Source: an uncultured Eubacteriales bacterium
GTDB lineage: Bacteria; Bacillota; Clostridia; Lachnospirales; Lachnospiraceae
Assembly (NCBI GenBank): GCA_900314885.1
Contig: OMWY01000016.1
Coordinates: 20,778-84,777, forward strand
DNA length: 64,000 bases
Direction: 5' to 3'
The position numbers were made by a program, and so were the translations under genes. The notes under the pieces are model-generated. The model saw only the letters and a list, made by a program, of their open reading frames with translations. It had not been told where the DNA came from and did no database searches. Below, piece after piece: positions 54,417-62,351 of the stretch (position 1 is the first letter of the stretch; each line of letters begins with the position of its first letter).

Positions 54417-55798
54417 TTTTTAGAAGCCTTTCTGCTCTCTTTATCCCATTTTAAAATGGCCTCACTGTTTTTAGCGAGAAATCCCGTATCCACATGCCCC
54501 GCCACGTAATCCTCATTGTGCATCAGAAGGTACATAAAATCAGCGTTCGTTTTAACTCCGGAAACAGTTAATTCCATAAGAGCCACACGCATTTTCCTTA
54601 TCGCTGAAAGCCTTCCCTCGCCTTTTACGATAATTTTAGCTATCATCGAATCATAATAGGGACTTATTTCCGAGCCTGAAAATACCGCGCTTTCAACTCT
54701 TACATCCTTGCCTCCCGGAAAATGAACGAATTTAATTTTACCGGGGCTGGGCATATTATTATTTTCGGGATCCTCAGCGTTAATTCTGCACTCTATAGCG
54801 TGACCGTATATTTTAATATCGCTCTGCCTGTAGGCTAGCTCAAGGCCCGCCGCTATGCGGATCTGCTCCTTAATAATATCGACACCGGTTACCATTTCAG
54901 TTACCGGATGCTCTACCTGAACTCGTGTATTCATTTCTATAAAATAAAAATGGCCTTCCTTATCAAGGACAAATTCCACGGTTCCCGCACTCACGTAACC
55001 CACCGCCTTAGCGGCCTTTACCGCAGCCCGTCTGATATTTTCACGCAATTTATCGGATAAATTCGCCGCAGGCGCCTCCTCGAGAAGCTTCTGGTTACGA
55101 CGCTGCATGGAGCAGTCACGCTCACCAAGATGAATAATATGTCCCTTCGTGTCCCCCAGAATCTGAACCTCTATATGTCTCGGATTTTCGATTAATTTTT
55201 CAAGATACATGGAACCATTTCCGAAAGCGGCCTGGGCCTCAGCCTGAGCCTCATGATAGGCCTTTTTTATTTCCCCTTCATCACGGGCAATCCGCATTCC
55301 GCGACCACCGCCACCGGCAGTTGCCTTGATTAAGACCGGGTAGCCTATTTTCGCCGCAACCTTTACCGCCTCATCCTCGCCCGATAAAATTCCGGTGCTT
55401 CCCGGGACTACCGGCACGCCGCTTTTTTCCATGAGACTTCTTGCCGACTGCTTGTCGCCCATGCCTCGTATCATTTCAGAAGTCGGACCCACAAAAGCAA
55501 TGCCGTTTTCTTCACAGAGCTTCGCGAAATCAGCGTTTTCCGAGAGAAATCCATATCCCGGATGAATGGCATCACATTTATAAGCCTTCGCAGCCGCAAT
55601 GATGGAATCAGCGTTCAGATAGCTTTGCTCGGGATTCGCGGGGCCAATGCAGACCGTCTTTGTCGCGAACTGGGCAGGAAGCGAATCCGCGTCCTCACTT
55701 GAATAGGCTAAAACCGTCTCTATATCAAGCTCCTGGCAGCACCTGAAAATGCGCATCGCTATCTCACCGCGGTTTGCTATAAGCATTCGTCTGAACAT
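54413..55798 (-). CDS. accC: Biotin carboxylase subunit of acetyl-CoA carboxylase
   Basis: A 461-residue ATP-grasp enzyme that carboxylates biotin on AccB. 'LIANRGEIAMRIFRCCQE' and 'IHPGYGFLSENADFAKLCEE' open it; 'ATAGGGGRGMRIARDE' is the ATP loop; 'ERDCSMQRRNQKLLEEAP' and 'FIEMNTRVQVEHPVTEMVTG' contain the active-site residues. Start is directly after the accB stop. Confidence 0.97.
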   Translation of the reverse strand: MFRRMLIANRGEIAMRIFRCCQELDIETVLAYSSEDADSLPAQFATKTVCIGPANPEQSYLNADSIIAAAKAYKCDAIHPGYGFLSENADFAKLCEENGIAFVGPTSEMIRGMGDKQSARSLMEKSGVPVVPGSTGILSGEDEAVKVAAKIGYPVLIKATAGGGGRGMRIARDEGEIKKAYHEAQAEAQAAFGNGSMYLEKLIENPRHIEVQILGDTKGHIIHLGERDCSMQRRNQKLLEEAPAANLSDKLRENIRRAAVKAAKAVGYVSAGTVEFVLDKEGHFYFIEMNTRVQVEHPVTEMVTGVDIIKEQIRIAAGLELAYRQSDIKIYGHAIECRINAEDPENNNMPSPGKIKFVHFPGGKDVRVESAVFSGSEISPYYDSMIAKIIVKGEGRLSAIRKMRVALMELTVSGVKTNADFMYLLMHNEDYVAGHVDTGFLAKNSEAILKWDKESRKASKK

Positions 55799-56287
55799 TT
55801 ATTCACCCGCCTTTTTTATCTCAAAAAGCGCCGCTCCAAACTCAGTGAACTTTCCGTCATCCGCCTTAATCTTCTCAATCACGCCATCGCATGGTGATAC
55901 AATATCGTTAACCATTTTCATGGCTTCTATTAAGCCCAATGTATCACCCTTCTTAACAGTGCTTCCTTCTTCCACAAATGGCTTGTCCCCGGGCTTCGCT
56001 GACCTGTAGAAAATTCCCGCAAGAGGTGCGTTTACAAGGGTATTCGAAACTTCTGTATCCACTTTAAAAGATTTCTCGGATTGTGAGTTATCCACCGTTT
56101 GTCCACCGCTTGGTTCATTATTTCCACGTTTATCCACAATTAAGTCACAATTCGGTGGATAACTTCGCGAGAATTCCACAGATATGCCGTCAAATTCAGC
56201 CTTCATTGTGGATAAGTCTGATTCCCGGAAAAGTTCATAGGCTTCCTTAACAGCCGCAAATGAGCCATTTTCCTTCTTTTCGTCCAT
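55799..56287 (-). CDS. accB: Biotin carboxyl carrier protein
   Basis: A 162-residue carrier. The C-terminal biotinyl domain has the biotinylated Lys in 'LGLIEAMKMVNDIVSP'. The N-terminal 90 residues are a variable, Ser/Asn-rich linker with a short helical start ('VKEAYELFRESDL'). Its gene lies 14 bases after acpP. Confidence 0.95.
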   Translation of the reverse strand: MDEKKENGSFAAVKEAYELFRESDLSTMKAEFDGISVEFSRSYPPNCDLIVDKRGNNEPSGGQTVDNSQSEKSFKVDTEVSNTLVNAPLAGIFYRSAKPGDKPFVEEGSTVKKGDTLGLIEAMKMVNDIVSPCDGVIEKIKADDGKFTEFGAALFEIKKAGE

Positions 56288-56301
56288 GTCTCAGCCTCTG
56301 A

Positions 56302-56532
56302 TTATTTATGTGAATCGATATAATTTACAAGGTCACCGACTGTATGTAAATTAGGCAGTTCCTCATCCGGGATCTTAATAGAGAACTTCTCTTCGATAGA
56401 CATGGTAAGCTCAACGAGGTCAAGTGAATCGACCTTCAGGTCCTTAGCGAAATCAGAGCTCTCAGTGATGTCCTCCCCATCGAAGCTGAGTGTTTCGATA
56501 ATCATATTCTTTACTTCTTCAAATGTAGACAT
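56302..56532 (-). CDS. acpP: Acyl carrier protein
   Basis: A 76-residue acidic four-helix protein. The phosphopantetheine-bearing Ser is in 'LKVDSLDLVELTMSIEEKF'. It is the first gene of the operon acpP-accB-accC-accDA-fabK-fabD-fabG-fabF-fabZ; no fabH is in the window. AAAGGAG lies upstream of its ATG. Confidence 0.97.
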   Translation of the reverse strand: MSTFEEVKNMIIETLSFDGEDITESSDFAKDLKVDSLDLVELTMSIEEKFSIKIPDEELPNLHTVGDLVNYIDSHK

Positions 56533-56573
56533 AATAAATACTCCTTTAATGTGTTGTGTTTGAGTCTTATAAC

Positions 56574-56602
56574 ACTATAACTCATTAAAGGAGCTTTGTC
56601 AA
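56574..56602 (-). promoter_or_regulatory. Promoter of the fab/acc operon
   Basis: Minus strand TTGACA (56597-56602), 17-base spacer, TATAGT (56574-56579). The spacer's CTCCTTTAATG has a complementary CATTAAAGGAG at the ribosome binding site 31 bases later, forming a DNA inverted repeat across the start region. TGAGT...ACTCA also flanks the -10 box. Either could be an operator for a lipid-responsive repressor. Confidence 0.75.
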
Positions 56603-56743
56603 GTACTATTTCAATTTATTTATGTTTATTATGTATCATCGTGTATAAAAATACATCTTACGACTTTTAAATCCTCCGCATGTGGTTTTTTATACCACAT
56701 GAATTGATATTTGATATCACATAACTTAAATACTAATGTAGCA

Positions 56744-57445
56744 TTAAGCCTTTACCTGATAAAACCTTAGTTCATCTCCCGACAAAATAGAGTCATTTAG
56801 TTTGTAATATTCCTTTTCATCAACTTCTTTTTCACCAATAAAGTATTTGGGGACATCCATTGTTGTATTTTCGGTTGTTTCGTAACATATCAGTTCAGAT
56901 TGAGCTAAATCTGTTGATACAAATTGTCTCCATTCATTGTCAGAAGCTCCACCTGATACACCATAGATTCCATTTTCATATATTGGATTGAAGCTTCTAT
57001 AGTTCACTAATGCGCCATTAACAACGTCATCATTCTTTTGTAAAATAAGGTATTGACCATCATTATTCTCTATAAGAATGATAATCTCATTTTGGCCATC
57101 CTTATTCAGATCGCAAGAAGCAATTTCCTTAATCTTTGCACTGTATTCAGGCTCGACCGGGTGAACTGCATCAATATAATCCAGGCATTCTTTTATGGAA
57201 AGCGTAACATTTGTTCTTTCCCCATTAAGATAGGATATGATGCTAATTTTCTCATCCCTCTCAAGCACAGATTTAAATCGCCTTATTCCATAATATTCCT
57301 CTGATGTCATCTCACGTCTAAATTGTTTGATGTCAAGGTATTTTTGCTCCGATGATTCGGAATCACTTTCCACTCGGATTAATATCGTCGCAAGTAAAGC
57401 CAAGATAATAATTCCGCCAAATATTCTTTCTATTATCCTTTTCAT
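56744..57445 (-). CDS. Hypothetical exported or membrane-anchored protein coupled to the lysozyme-like gene
   Basis: A 233-residue protein with an N-terminal hydrophobic helix 'IFGGIIILALLATILI' and a positive start, so it is a membrane anchor or signal peptide. The external part contains 'ASCDLNKDGQNEIIILIEN', an EF-hand-like or FG-GAP-like calcium loop, and 'RSFNPIYENGIYGVSGGAS'. Its ATG overlaps the stop of the upstream lysozyme-like gene (ATGA). Translational coupling and membrane location would suit an immunity protein, but that is inference. No family was recognised. Confidence 0.65.
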   Translation of the reverse strand: MKRIIERIFGGIIILALLATILIRVESDSESSEQKYLDIKQFRREMTSEEYYGIRRFKSVLERDEKISIISYLNGERTNVTLSIKECLDYIDAVHPVEPEYSAKIKEIASCDLNKDGQNEIIILIENNDGQYLILQKNDDVVNGALVNYRSFNPIYENGIYGVSGGASDNEWRQFVSTDLAQSELICYETTENTTMDVPKYFIGEKEVDEKEYYKLNDSILSGDELRFYQVKA

Positions 57446-58339
57446 AGATTTTTCATCATCCTATATATTAATTTTGCAAATTTCTTCCGCTCAGATAAAG
57501 CAGGTTTACCAGCACCTTCAAAATCGATGGCAAATTTCGTTGTCGCTTCATCTAATGAAGCTGAATTCAATATCTTCCTCCATTCAGAGTTACATATCCC
57601 CTTGGTTTCATCACGGAAATAGGCCAGCTGTGTTCCTACGTCTCCAACAATTGTATTCATTTCATCAGCTTTGTTCTTCAATCCTTCTTTTCTTGTAAAA
57701 TATGTCCACTGAATAAGACCGTATCCCACTTTGTCATGTATTCTATAATTATATTCTGGATTATTAAGACCTGGGTATGAGTCATCCTGAGCATTAGTTG
57801 AAGAGAATGCGGATTCTCTTTTAATATTTCCACAAACAGCGGAAGCAAAACCAACAGATAGCCCCATTCCAACTCTCAAAAATGTCCAGGTTTTCACAAA
57901 AGTTGTTCTCGGCTCACTATTAAGCCCTAAGGATTCAGATATCGTATTTAGAGAGCCGCTACGATTTACCTTATTTGCAAAATTATCTGCAGCTTGCAGT
58001 TTTCTGAGAGTTTTGTCGTCTAATCTACCTGTCTTATCCAGCCCATACGCATCCTGGAAATTTTTTTATTGCCTGTACACTTGACCTCGTTGACAAATTT
58101 GAATCTCGGGGGCCATTATAAAAGCCTAACATCCTCAAATCATCTTGAATCTGGCCATTACTCATTGAAATGCTGTTCACCTTACTAATAGATAGAACGG
58201 CCGCTGTGCCATCTCTTTCTATATTCCGTGCATCTACGTCATGTATATTACTATGGTTAACAGTATTGGTAGATGATTTAGCTGAGATTTCCTCAAGACT
58301 GCCTCCTAGTGATAAACTTATTTTGATTTGATTACTCAT
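57442..58339 (-). pseudogene. Peptidoglycan-binding/phage-tail-lysozyme-like protein, frameshifted
   Basis: ATG at 58339 after GGAGGG. The N-terminal 75 residues are Ser/Asn-rich. A PG_binding_1-like domain follows ('DDLRMLGFYNG', 'SVQAIKKF'), but the frame breaks at a run of seven A (58061-58067 region). Dropping one base continues as 'FQDAYGLDKTGRLDDKTLRK' and on into a phage-type lysozyme domain ('VCGNIKRESAFSST', 'VGYGLIQWTYFTRKEGL'), ending at 57442. The Glu of 'KRES' is the likely catalytic acid. There is no classical signal peptide. The A7 run may be a true mutation, a slippage site or a sequencing error. Confidence 0.75.
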
Positions 58340-58543
58340 TATACCCTCCAATTATATTTCTGACGCTATGTAAAAGATACTTCCTATTATATAACACCAT
58401 CATTTATTATAGTCTAACTCTAAAAAAAGTCAATAGTTCAAATAAAAATCAACTTGTTTTTTATACTTTCTAATAAACGTGATTAGTAAAATAGCAATAA
58501 CAATAAAAATAACAGCCCTCCACGTAATACCGCTTTTGTCCGA

Positions 58544-58711
58544 CTTCATGTTGAAGAAGGAAGAACCATCAAGAGCCTTGCCAGTGAATACGGTGTCACT
58601 AAGGCTTCAATATTTAACTTGACCAGAGATTTTCGCAATGAATTCCAAAATGATGAAAAAGCCAAGGAAAAATTGTTTATCTTCATTATTAACACACAGA
58701 TAAGGAGCTAA
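58544..58711 (+). pseudogene. IS3-family OrfA transposase relic
   Basis: An open stretch without a start reads 'LHVEEGRTIKSLASEYGVTK' followed by 'ASIFNLTRDFRNEFQ'. This is the helix-turn-helix of IS3-type OrfA proteins. It ends at TAA 58709-58711 and has no OrfB or terminal repeats. The segment 58352-58543 before it holds no other gene that I can see. Confidence 0.7.
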
Positions 58712-58785
58712 CAGAGTCAATAAATGAATCTGCGTATGTTCACTACAGAAATCCGATTAACCATTTAATCAATTGCCGCAAAATC

Positions 58786-58813
58786 ATGCGGGCGCATATT
58801 CATTTGCCCGCAT
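58786..58813. terminator. GC-rich hairpin
   Basis: ATGCGGGC (58786-58793) and GCCCGCAT (58806-58813) with a 12-base loop; TTATAAC follows on the plus strand. It lies between the IS3 relic and the AAA-ATPase relic and could end transcripts from either side. Confidence 0.55.
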
Positions 58814-58842
58814 TTATAACTTATCATTTGTGCATATCCAAT

Positions 58843-59005
58843 TTACCGTTCTTCCTTGTCTTTAGCTATCTTTACAAAGCTCCGTTTTTTGTTAAATGAG
58901 ATGCCATACTTATAGATCTCGTCATACCCTGACAAGATAAGATCCTCGACATAGTTCTTATCATCTATCTGCTTAAGCACCTTATCGCAGACCTTTTTAT
59001 AGTTC
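58843..59005 (-). pseudogene. 3'-end relic of an AAA-ATPase/PDDEXK gene
   Basis: About 50 codons read 'KQIDDKNYVEDLILSGYDEI' then 'YKYGISFNKKRSFVKIAKDK' and stop at TAA (58843-58845). This is nearly identical to the C-terminus of the gene at 62509-64000. The relic starts immediately after the ABC exporter stop codon. It and the intact 3' end form direct repeats that flank the radical SAM/ABC cassette. Confidence 0.88.
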
Positions 59006-59009
59006 TTTA

Positions 59010-60611
59010 CTATAGCGCCAATCTCTTGTTGCTCATTATTTCTGTGGTTCCATGTTCTATGTAGAAAATTATCTTATTATGCTTCGCTGCTAATTTGTTT
59101 ACTATATCGTAGTAATATGATTTCGATTTAGCATCCAATCCCGCTCCTATTTCATCTAGTAAAATAATATCAGCCTTGCTACTAAGAACCAATAATTTTA
59201 ATAGCATCACTTTCTTTAGCTGCCCTCCTGATAACGACATACCGTTATCACTTATTATCGATATGTCTTCATCTATATTGCATAATTTATATAGTTCCAA
59301 TATATCGTTTTTATCCATCGTCTCTCCATTTATTTCATTTAGATATTCGTCTATTGTACCATTTAAGATTTTTTCATTTTGGCTTATGTACAATACTCGA
59401 TCATTAATAACATGTCTTGAAATATTCATTATATCGGTATCATTAAAAAATATGGTTCCCTCATACGGTATTAGTTGACCGGCTATAAGTTTTAACAAGG
59501 TGCTCTTCCCTTTTCCGTTGCCTCCTTCCACCCTTATAACATCACCTCTCCCAGCGGTTAAATTATAGTATAATGCAGATTTCCCCTTTTCATTATACAT
59601 ATACTTTACATCACTTATTGTTATTGATTCTACATTTTCTATACTTCCATTATTATGTGAACATGCAAGTTTCAACACGTCATCTACATTTTTGAAGCTG
59701 GGTACGTTCTTAATCACTGACTGAAATAGCGCCGAACTTTTCTGCGATTCATTCACAACTATACTGGTCGTTAAAGTAAAATAAACCAGATCAGTTAGTG
59801 GGTTTATCGTCGTAGGCACAAGCACCAATAATGCTGATATTGCTAATGATAATAATATATAATAGTTATTTATAGTTTCATTCCAAAAGACTTCCGGAAT
59901 ATCTGCCTTTCTTGACTTTGTTATAAAATTATCAATGGATTCGCCAAATTCCTTATTATAATGCTTGTCATACACGTTTGTCTGTACATAAGGCAGCATA
60001 CTCATGTATTCAGAGCACAAAGCGTCATACTTTTTCATTGCCAAATTAGTCTTGCTTTCAGCCTTAACAATTGATTTTTTACTAATCAATGATAGTAAGA
60101 TACCTATAATTATAGCCATCGTTAACGTTACTGTTGCTTTAGTATTATAATGAGCCGAAAATATAAAGGCTACAACCGTAATAATAATTGAGCTCATTAT
60201 AGATGGTATATGGTGACCTATAGTCAAAAAAACGTTTATGACATCCATATATAATATATTTCTCGTGCCTGCTCCAAATTTTTCCTTTATTTCAATCAAG
60301 GAGGCGTCATATAATTTTCCCTTTAGTCTTAATACTAAATCCGTCATATACGAACCACCAAATGAATCCAACGATCTCATTGACAATATACTTAACAAGC
60401 ACTTCAACATATAAATGATAACGAAGCCAATCATGCCACATATCATAGACATTGAATTCCGCCTTGAAACTATATTATCAATGTAATCCCTACTTAATCT
60501 AGGAATTAAAATGTTTATAAACGCTACCATCAAGGATATAGAAATACTTTTTATAAACATTAATTTGTATTTCTTAATCGCCTCGACAAAGTAGTTAGAC
60601 ACGATTTTCAT
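59010..60611 (-). CDS. Exporter-type ABC transporter (fused membrane and ATPase domains)
   Basis: A 533-residue half-transporter. Six membrane helices occupy about 15-300 ('FIKSISISLMVAFINILIP', 'MICGMIGFVIIYMLKCLLSI', and later helices). The ATPase has Walker A 'EGGNGKGKSTLLKLIAG', signature 'GMSLSGGQLKKVMLLKLL', Walker B 'ADIILLDEIGAGLD' and switch His in 'IFYIEHGTT'. No C39 peptidase domain is present, so it would export an already processed or leader-intact peptide. ATG at 60611 follows GGAGGAG and overlaps the radical SAM stop (ATGA). AT-rich codon use differs from the housekeeping genes, suggesting transfer. Confidence 0.9.
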   Translation of the reverse strand: MKIVSNYFVEAIKKYKLMFIKSISISLMVAFINILIPRLSRDYIDNIVSRRNSMSMICGMIGFVIIYMLKCLLSILSMRSLDSFGGSYMTDLVLRLKGKLYDASLIEIKEKFGAGTRNILYMDVINVFLTIGHHIPSIMSSIIITVVAFIFSAHYNTKATVTLTMAIIIGILLSLISKKSIVKAESKTNLAMKKYDALCSEYMSMLPYVQTNVYDKHYNKEFGESIDNFITKSRKADIPEVFWNETINNYYILLSLAISALLVLVPTTINPLTDLVYFTLTTSIVVNESQKSSALFQSVIKNVPSFKNVDDVLKLACSHNNGSIENVESITISDVKYMYNEKGKSALYYNLTAGRGDVIRVEGGNGKGKSTLLKLIAGQLIPYEGTIFFNDTDIMNISRHVINDRVLYISQNEKILNGTIDEYLNEINGETMDKNDILELYKLCNIDEDISIISDNGMSLSGGQLKKVMLLKLLVLSSKADIILLDEIGAGLDAKSKSYYYDIVNKLAAKHNKIIFYIEHGTTEIMSNKRLAL

Positions 60612-61894
60612 CTTTCTCCTCCATAACGATTCTTGGTTGTTATGCATGTTATCGGATTACTTCTATCTATCCTATTATAGTATGCATATGCTAGCATTCT
60701 GCAGTCCGTAATACTGCATTTTTCTCTGTAGCCGCAGGATATGCAGTCAATAGTTTTATGACTTTTTTCATTTCTAAACATTTCAATAATGTCGCCACCG
60801 TTTGTCCACACATACTCTAGACCTTTATCAAATACATTATATTCAAATTTAAAAATATCAGCTACTGCTGCATTGCATATTTTCATGCTTCCATCCGGAC
60901 TAATTGTCGCTTGTGATATACCGCCTGAGCATCTGCTTACGGTTTTATGTCTTTCCACCATAGAATGAGATTTTCCTTCATTAAACAGGTATGGAAATCT
61001 CTTATTCACTTCATACAGCTCTTTAAGTTGAAAAGAACATTGACCATTAACATCGTTTGGAAAGACAAGATCATTGGTATGAATAGCCGATGGAAACATT
61101 TCTCTTATATATGTATTAAATTCATTCATATAATCTATATTGTCTTTCATTACTGTAGTGGAAATATATAATTTTACATTCTTATGCCTATATATTTCTT
61201 CTATTGTGTTAATTGTAACATTATATGCATTACTATTTCCCCTTATTTTATTATGTATATATTCACTTCCATCCAAACTAACTTTTACAATGAATTTATA
61301 TTTTTTCGTTTTTTCCATTAGCTCTTGTATCTTTTGATAATTAAGTCCATTTGTAAAAACACATAGTTCAAAGCCTCTGTACAATAAGTTTTCTACTATA
61401 TGTAAAAAATCTGGATGTAATGTAGTCTCACCGCCTGTCAATGCAATTCGCCTCACATTTAGCTTATAGAAAGTTTCAATATTATTGTCTATCCACTCTG
61501 TGGGCATATACATCGGCGTCGATTCTAAACCGTAATTGCCATAGCAATGTACACATTTAAGATTGCATAGATTGGCCAATTCGATAGATAACGACGTTAA
61601 TGTCAGATCCGTATCCCTTTTTACGAATAGTGGAACTAATTTATTAGGCTCGTCTTGTGAATCACAAATAAAACCATTATCTTTTAACATCCGAAAAAAT
61701 TTCCTTCCCAATGCCCCATACATCAATTTATTTATGCCACATTCGCCTGTTAATTCTAATAATTTTGCATATATGGCACCTACCTCAATACTATTTTTTA
61801 GTTTATTATTAAATACAGTATAAGTATTATCCAAAACGTTTTGTTTACTTTGAATAATCCTTGTTCCTGGAAGTAGTACAGTCTTTTTCCTCAT
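60608..61894 (-). CDS. Radical SAM/SPASM peptide-modifying enzyme
   Basis: A 428-residue enzyme. The N-terminal 90 residues may bind the leader (RRE-like; contains 'TVFNNKLKNSIEVGAIYAKL'). The radical SAM cluster is CNLKCVHC near residue 110, followed by 'RRIALTGGETTLHPDFL' for AdoMet binding. The C-terminal SPASM-like region supplies further Cys: 'SRCSGGISQATISPDGSMKIC' spaced before 'CISCGYREKCSITDC'. Such enzymes install thioether, C-C or other crosslinks in ribosomal peptides. It lies between the peptide gene and the exporter. No close subfamily is obvious to me. Confidence 0.92.
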   Translation of the reverse strand: MRKKTVLLPGTRIIQSKQNVLDNTYTVFNNKLKNSIEVGAIYAKLLELTGECGINKLMYGALGRKFFRMLKDNGFICDSQDEPNKLVPLFVKRDTDLTLTSLSIELANLCNLKCVHCYGNYGLESTPMYMPTEWIDNNIETFYKLNVRRIALTGGETTLHPDFLHIVENLLYRGFELCVFTNGLNYQKIQELMEKTKKYKFIVKVSLDGSEYIHNKIRGNSNAYNVTINTIEEIYRHKNVKLYISTTVMKDNIDYMNEFNTYIREMFPSAIHTNDLVFPNDVNGQCSFQLKELYEVNKRFPYLFNEGKSHSMVERHKTVSRCSGGISQATISPDGSMKICNAAVADIFKFEYNVFDKGLEYVWTNGGDIIEMFRNEKSHKTIDCISCGYREKCSITDCRMLAYAYYNRIDRSNPITCITTKNRYGGER

Positions 61895-61923
61895 AATAAT
61901 ATCCTCTTCTCAGACTTCAAGCA

Positions 61924-61962
61924 TTGTAGTTGCGATTGAGCGCTCAATAATCGCAGCTACAA
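61924..61962 (-). promoter_or_regulatory. Strong stem-loop between peptide gene and radical SAM gene
   Basis: TTGTAGTTGCGATTGAGC and GCTCAATAATCGCAGCTACAA pair with one mismatch and a two-base bulge. No U-run follows on the minus strand, so it is more likely an mRNA stabiliser or partial attenuator that raises precursor over enzyme levels. Confidence 0.65.
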
Positions 61963-62000
61963 CTCCTGTTATAAAGTTTGATAATAAATCACATCAAAAA

Positions 62001-62114
62001 TTAACAGTTGTCACCCTGGCATTGCCATCCAGCTTCACCTGCGACCATCATTGATTCTTCATTACGCACCTTAAGCTTGAACATCTGCTTTACTATTGTT
62101 AATATCTTTGTCAT
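62001..62114 (-). CDS. Putative RiPP precursor peptide (37 residues)
   Basis: ATG at 62114 is preceded by GGGAAAGG. The leader-like part starts MTKILTIVKQMFKLKV and continues with a charged 'RNEES' segment and 'MMVAG'. The C-terminal 12 residues are GEAGWQCQGDNC, with Trp, two Cys spaced by four residues, and Cys at the very end. The gene is 106 bases upstream of the radical SAM gene on the same strand. Short size, leader/core split and neighbours fit a radical-SAM-modified peptide. Thioether, cyclophane or another crosslink cannot be decided from sequence. I do not recognise a named precursor family. Confidence 0.75.
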   Translation of the reverse strand: MTKILTIVKQMFKLKVRNEESMMVAGEAGWQCQGDNC

Positions 62115-62187
62115 AGTATTTTACCTTTCCCACATGCAAATTCCAATTGCTGTGAGGTTCCTTTCTAATTCTTTGTCTTTTTGCTTT

Positions 62188-62213
62188 TCACTTGATTTCC
62201 CGGGTTCAAGTGA
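62188..62213 (-). promoter_or_regulatory. Inverted repeat in the precursor leader region
   Basis: TCACTTGA (62188-62195) and TCAAGTGA (62206-62213) with a ten-base spacer that contains CCCGGG. It lies just downstream of candidate minus-strand -10 sequences (TAATAT / TATAGAT, 62214-62228) and could be an operator or a 5'-leader hairpin. Confidence 0.5.
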
Positions 62214-62246
62214 TATCTATATATTACCACCATTTTCTCTGGATTA

Positions 62247-62289
62247 ACATATCGTATCGTGCAAAATATTTTTGCACGATACGATATGT
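62247..62289. promoter_or_regulatory. Perfect 20-bp inverted repeat between divergent peptide genes
   Basis: Left arm ACATATCGTATCGTGCAAAA (62247-62266), loop TAT, and the exact reverse complement at 62270-62289. On the plus strand it is followed by ATTTTTCTTCT. It sits about 20 bases from the -10 box of the plus-strand peptide gene and about 20 bases from the presumed -10 of the precursor gene. It could be a shared operator for a dimeric or tetrameric regulator, or a terminator-like hairpin. No regulator gene is in the cassette. Confidence 0.8.
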
Positions 62290-62309
62290 ATTTTTCTTCT
62301 ATGCCATGG

Positions 62310-62315
62310 TATAAT
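62310..62315 (+). promoter_or_regulatory. -10 box of the 16-residue peptide gene
   Basis: TATAAT at 62310-62315. At 17 bases upstream only TGTATT is found, a poor -35 that overlaps the end of the palindrome's right arm. An activator bound at the palindrome may be needed. Confidence 0.6.
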
Positions 62316-62351
62316 ATAGATTTTCAAATAAATTATGAAAAGGAGGACTCT

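Noticed and set aside
58440..58543. Possible small gene between the lysozyme-like gene and the IS3 relic
   Set aside because: No start with a ribosome site and no coding pattern were seen; the stretch is AT-rich intergenic sequence.
59010..60611. Lantibiotic-type transporter with leader peptidase
   Set aside because: The N-terminus goes straight into membrane helices; there is no C39 peptidase Cys/His motif.
62001..62114. AgrD-type autoinducing peptide as identity of the 37-residue peptide
   Set aside because: No AgrB-like protease is present, the Cys spacing does not suit a five-residue thiolactone, and the neighbour is a radical SAM enzyme.
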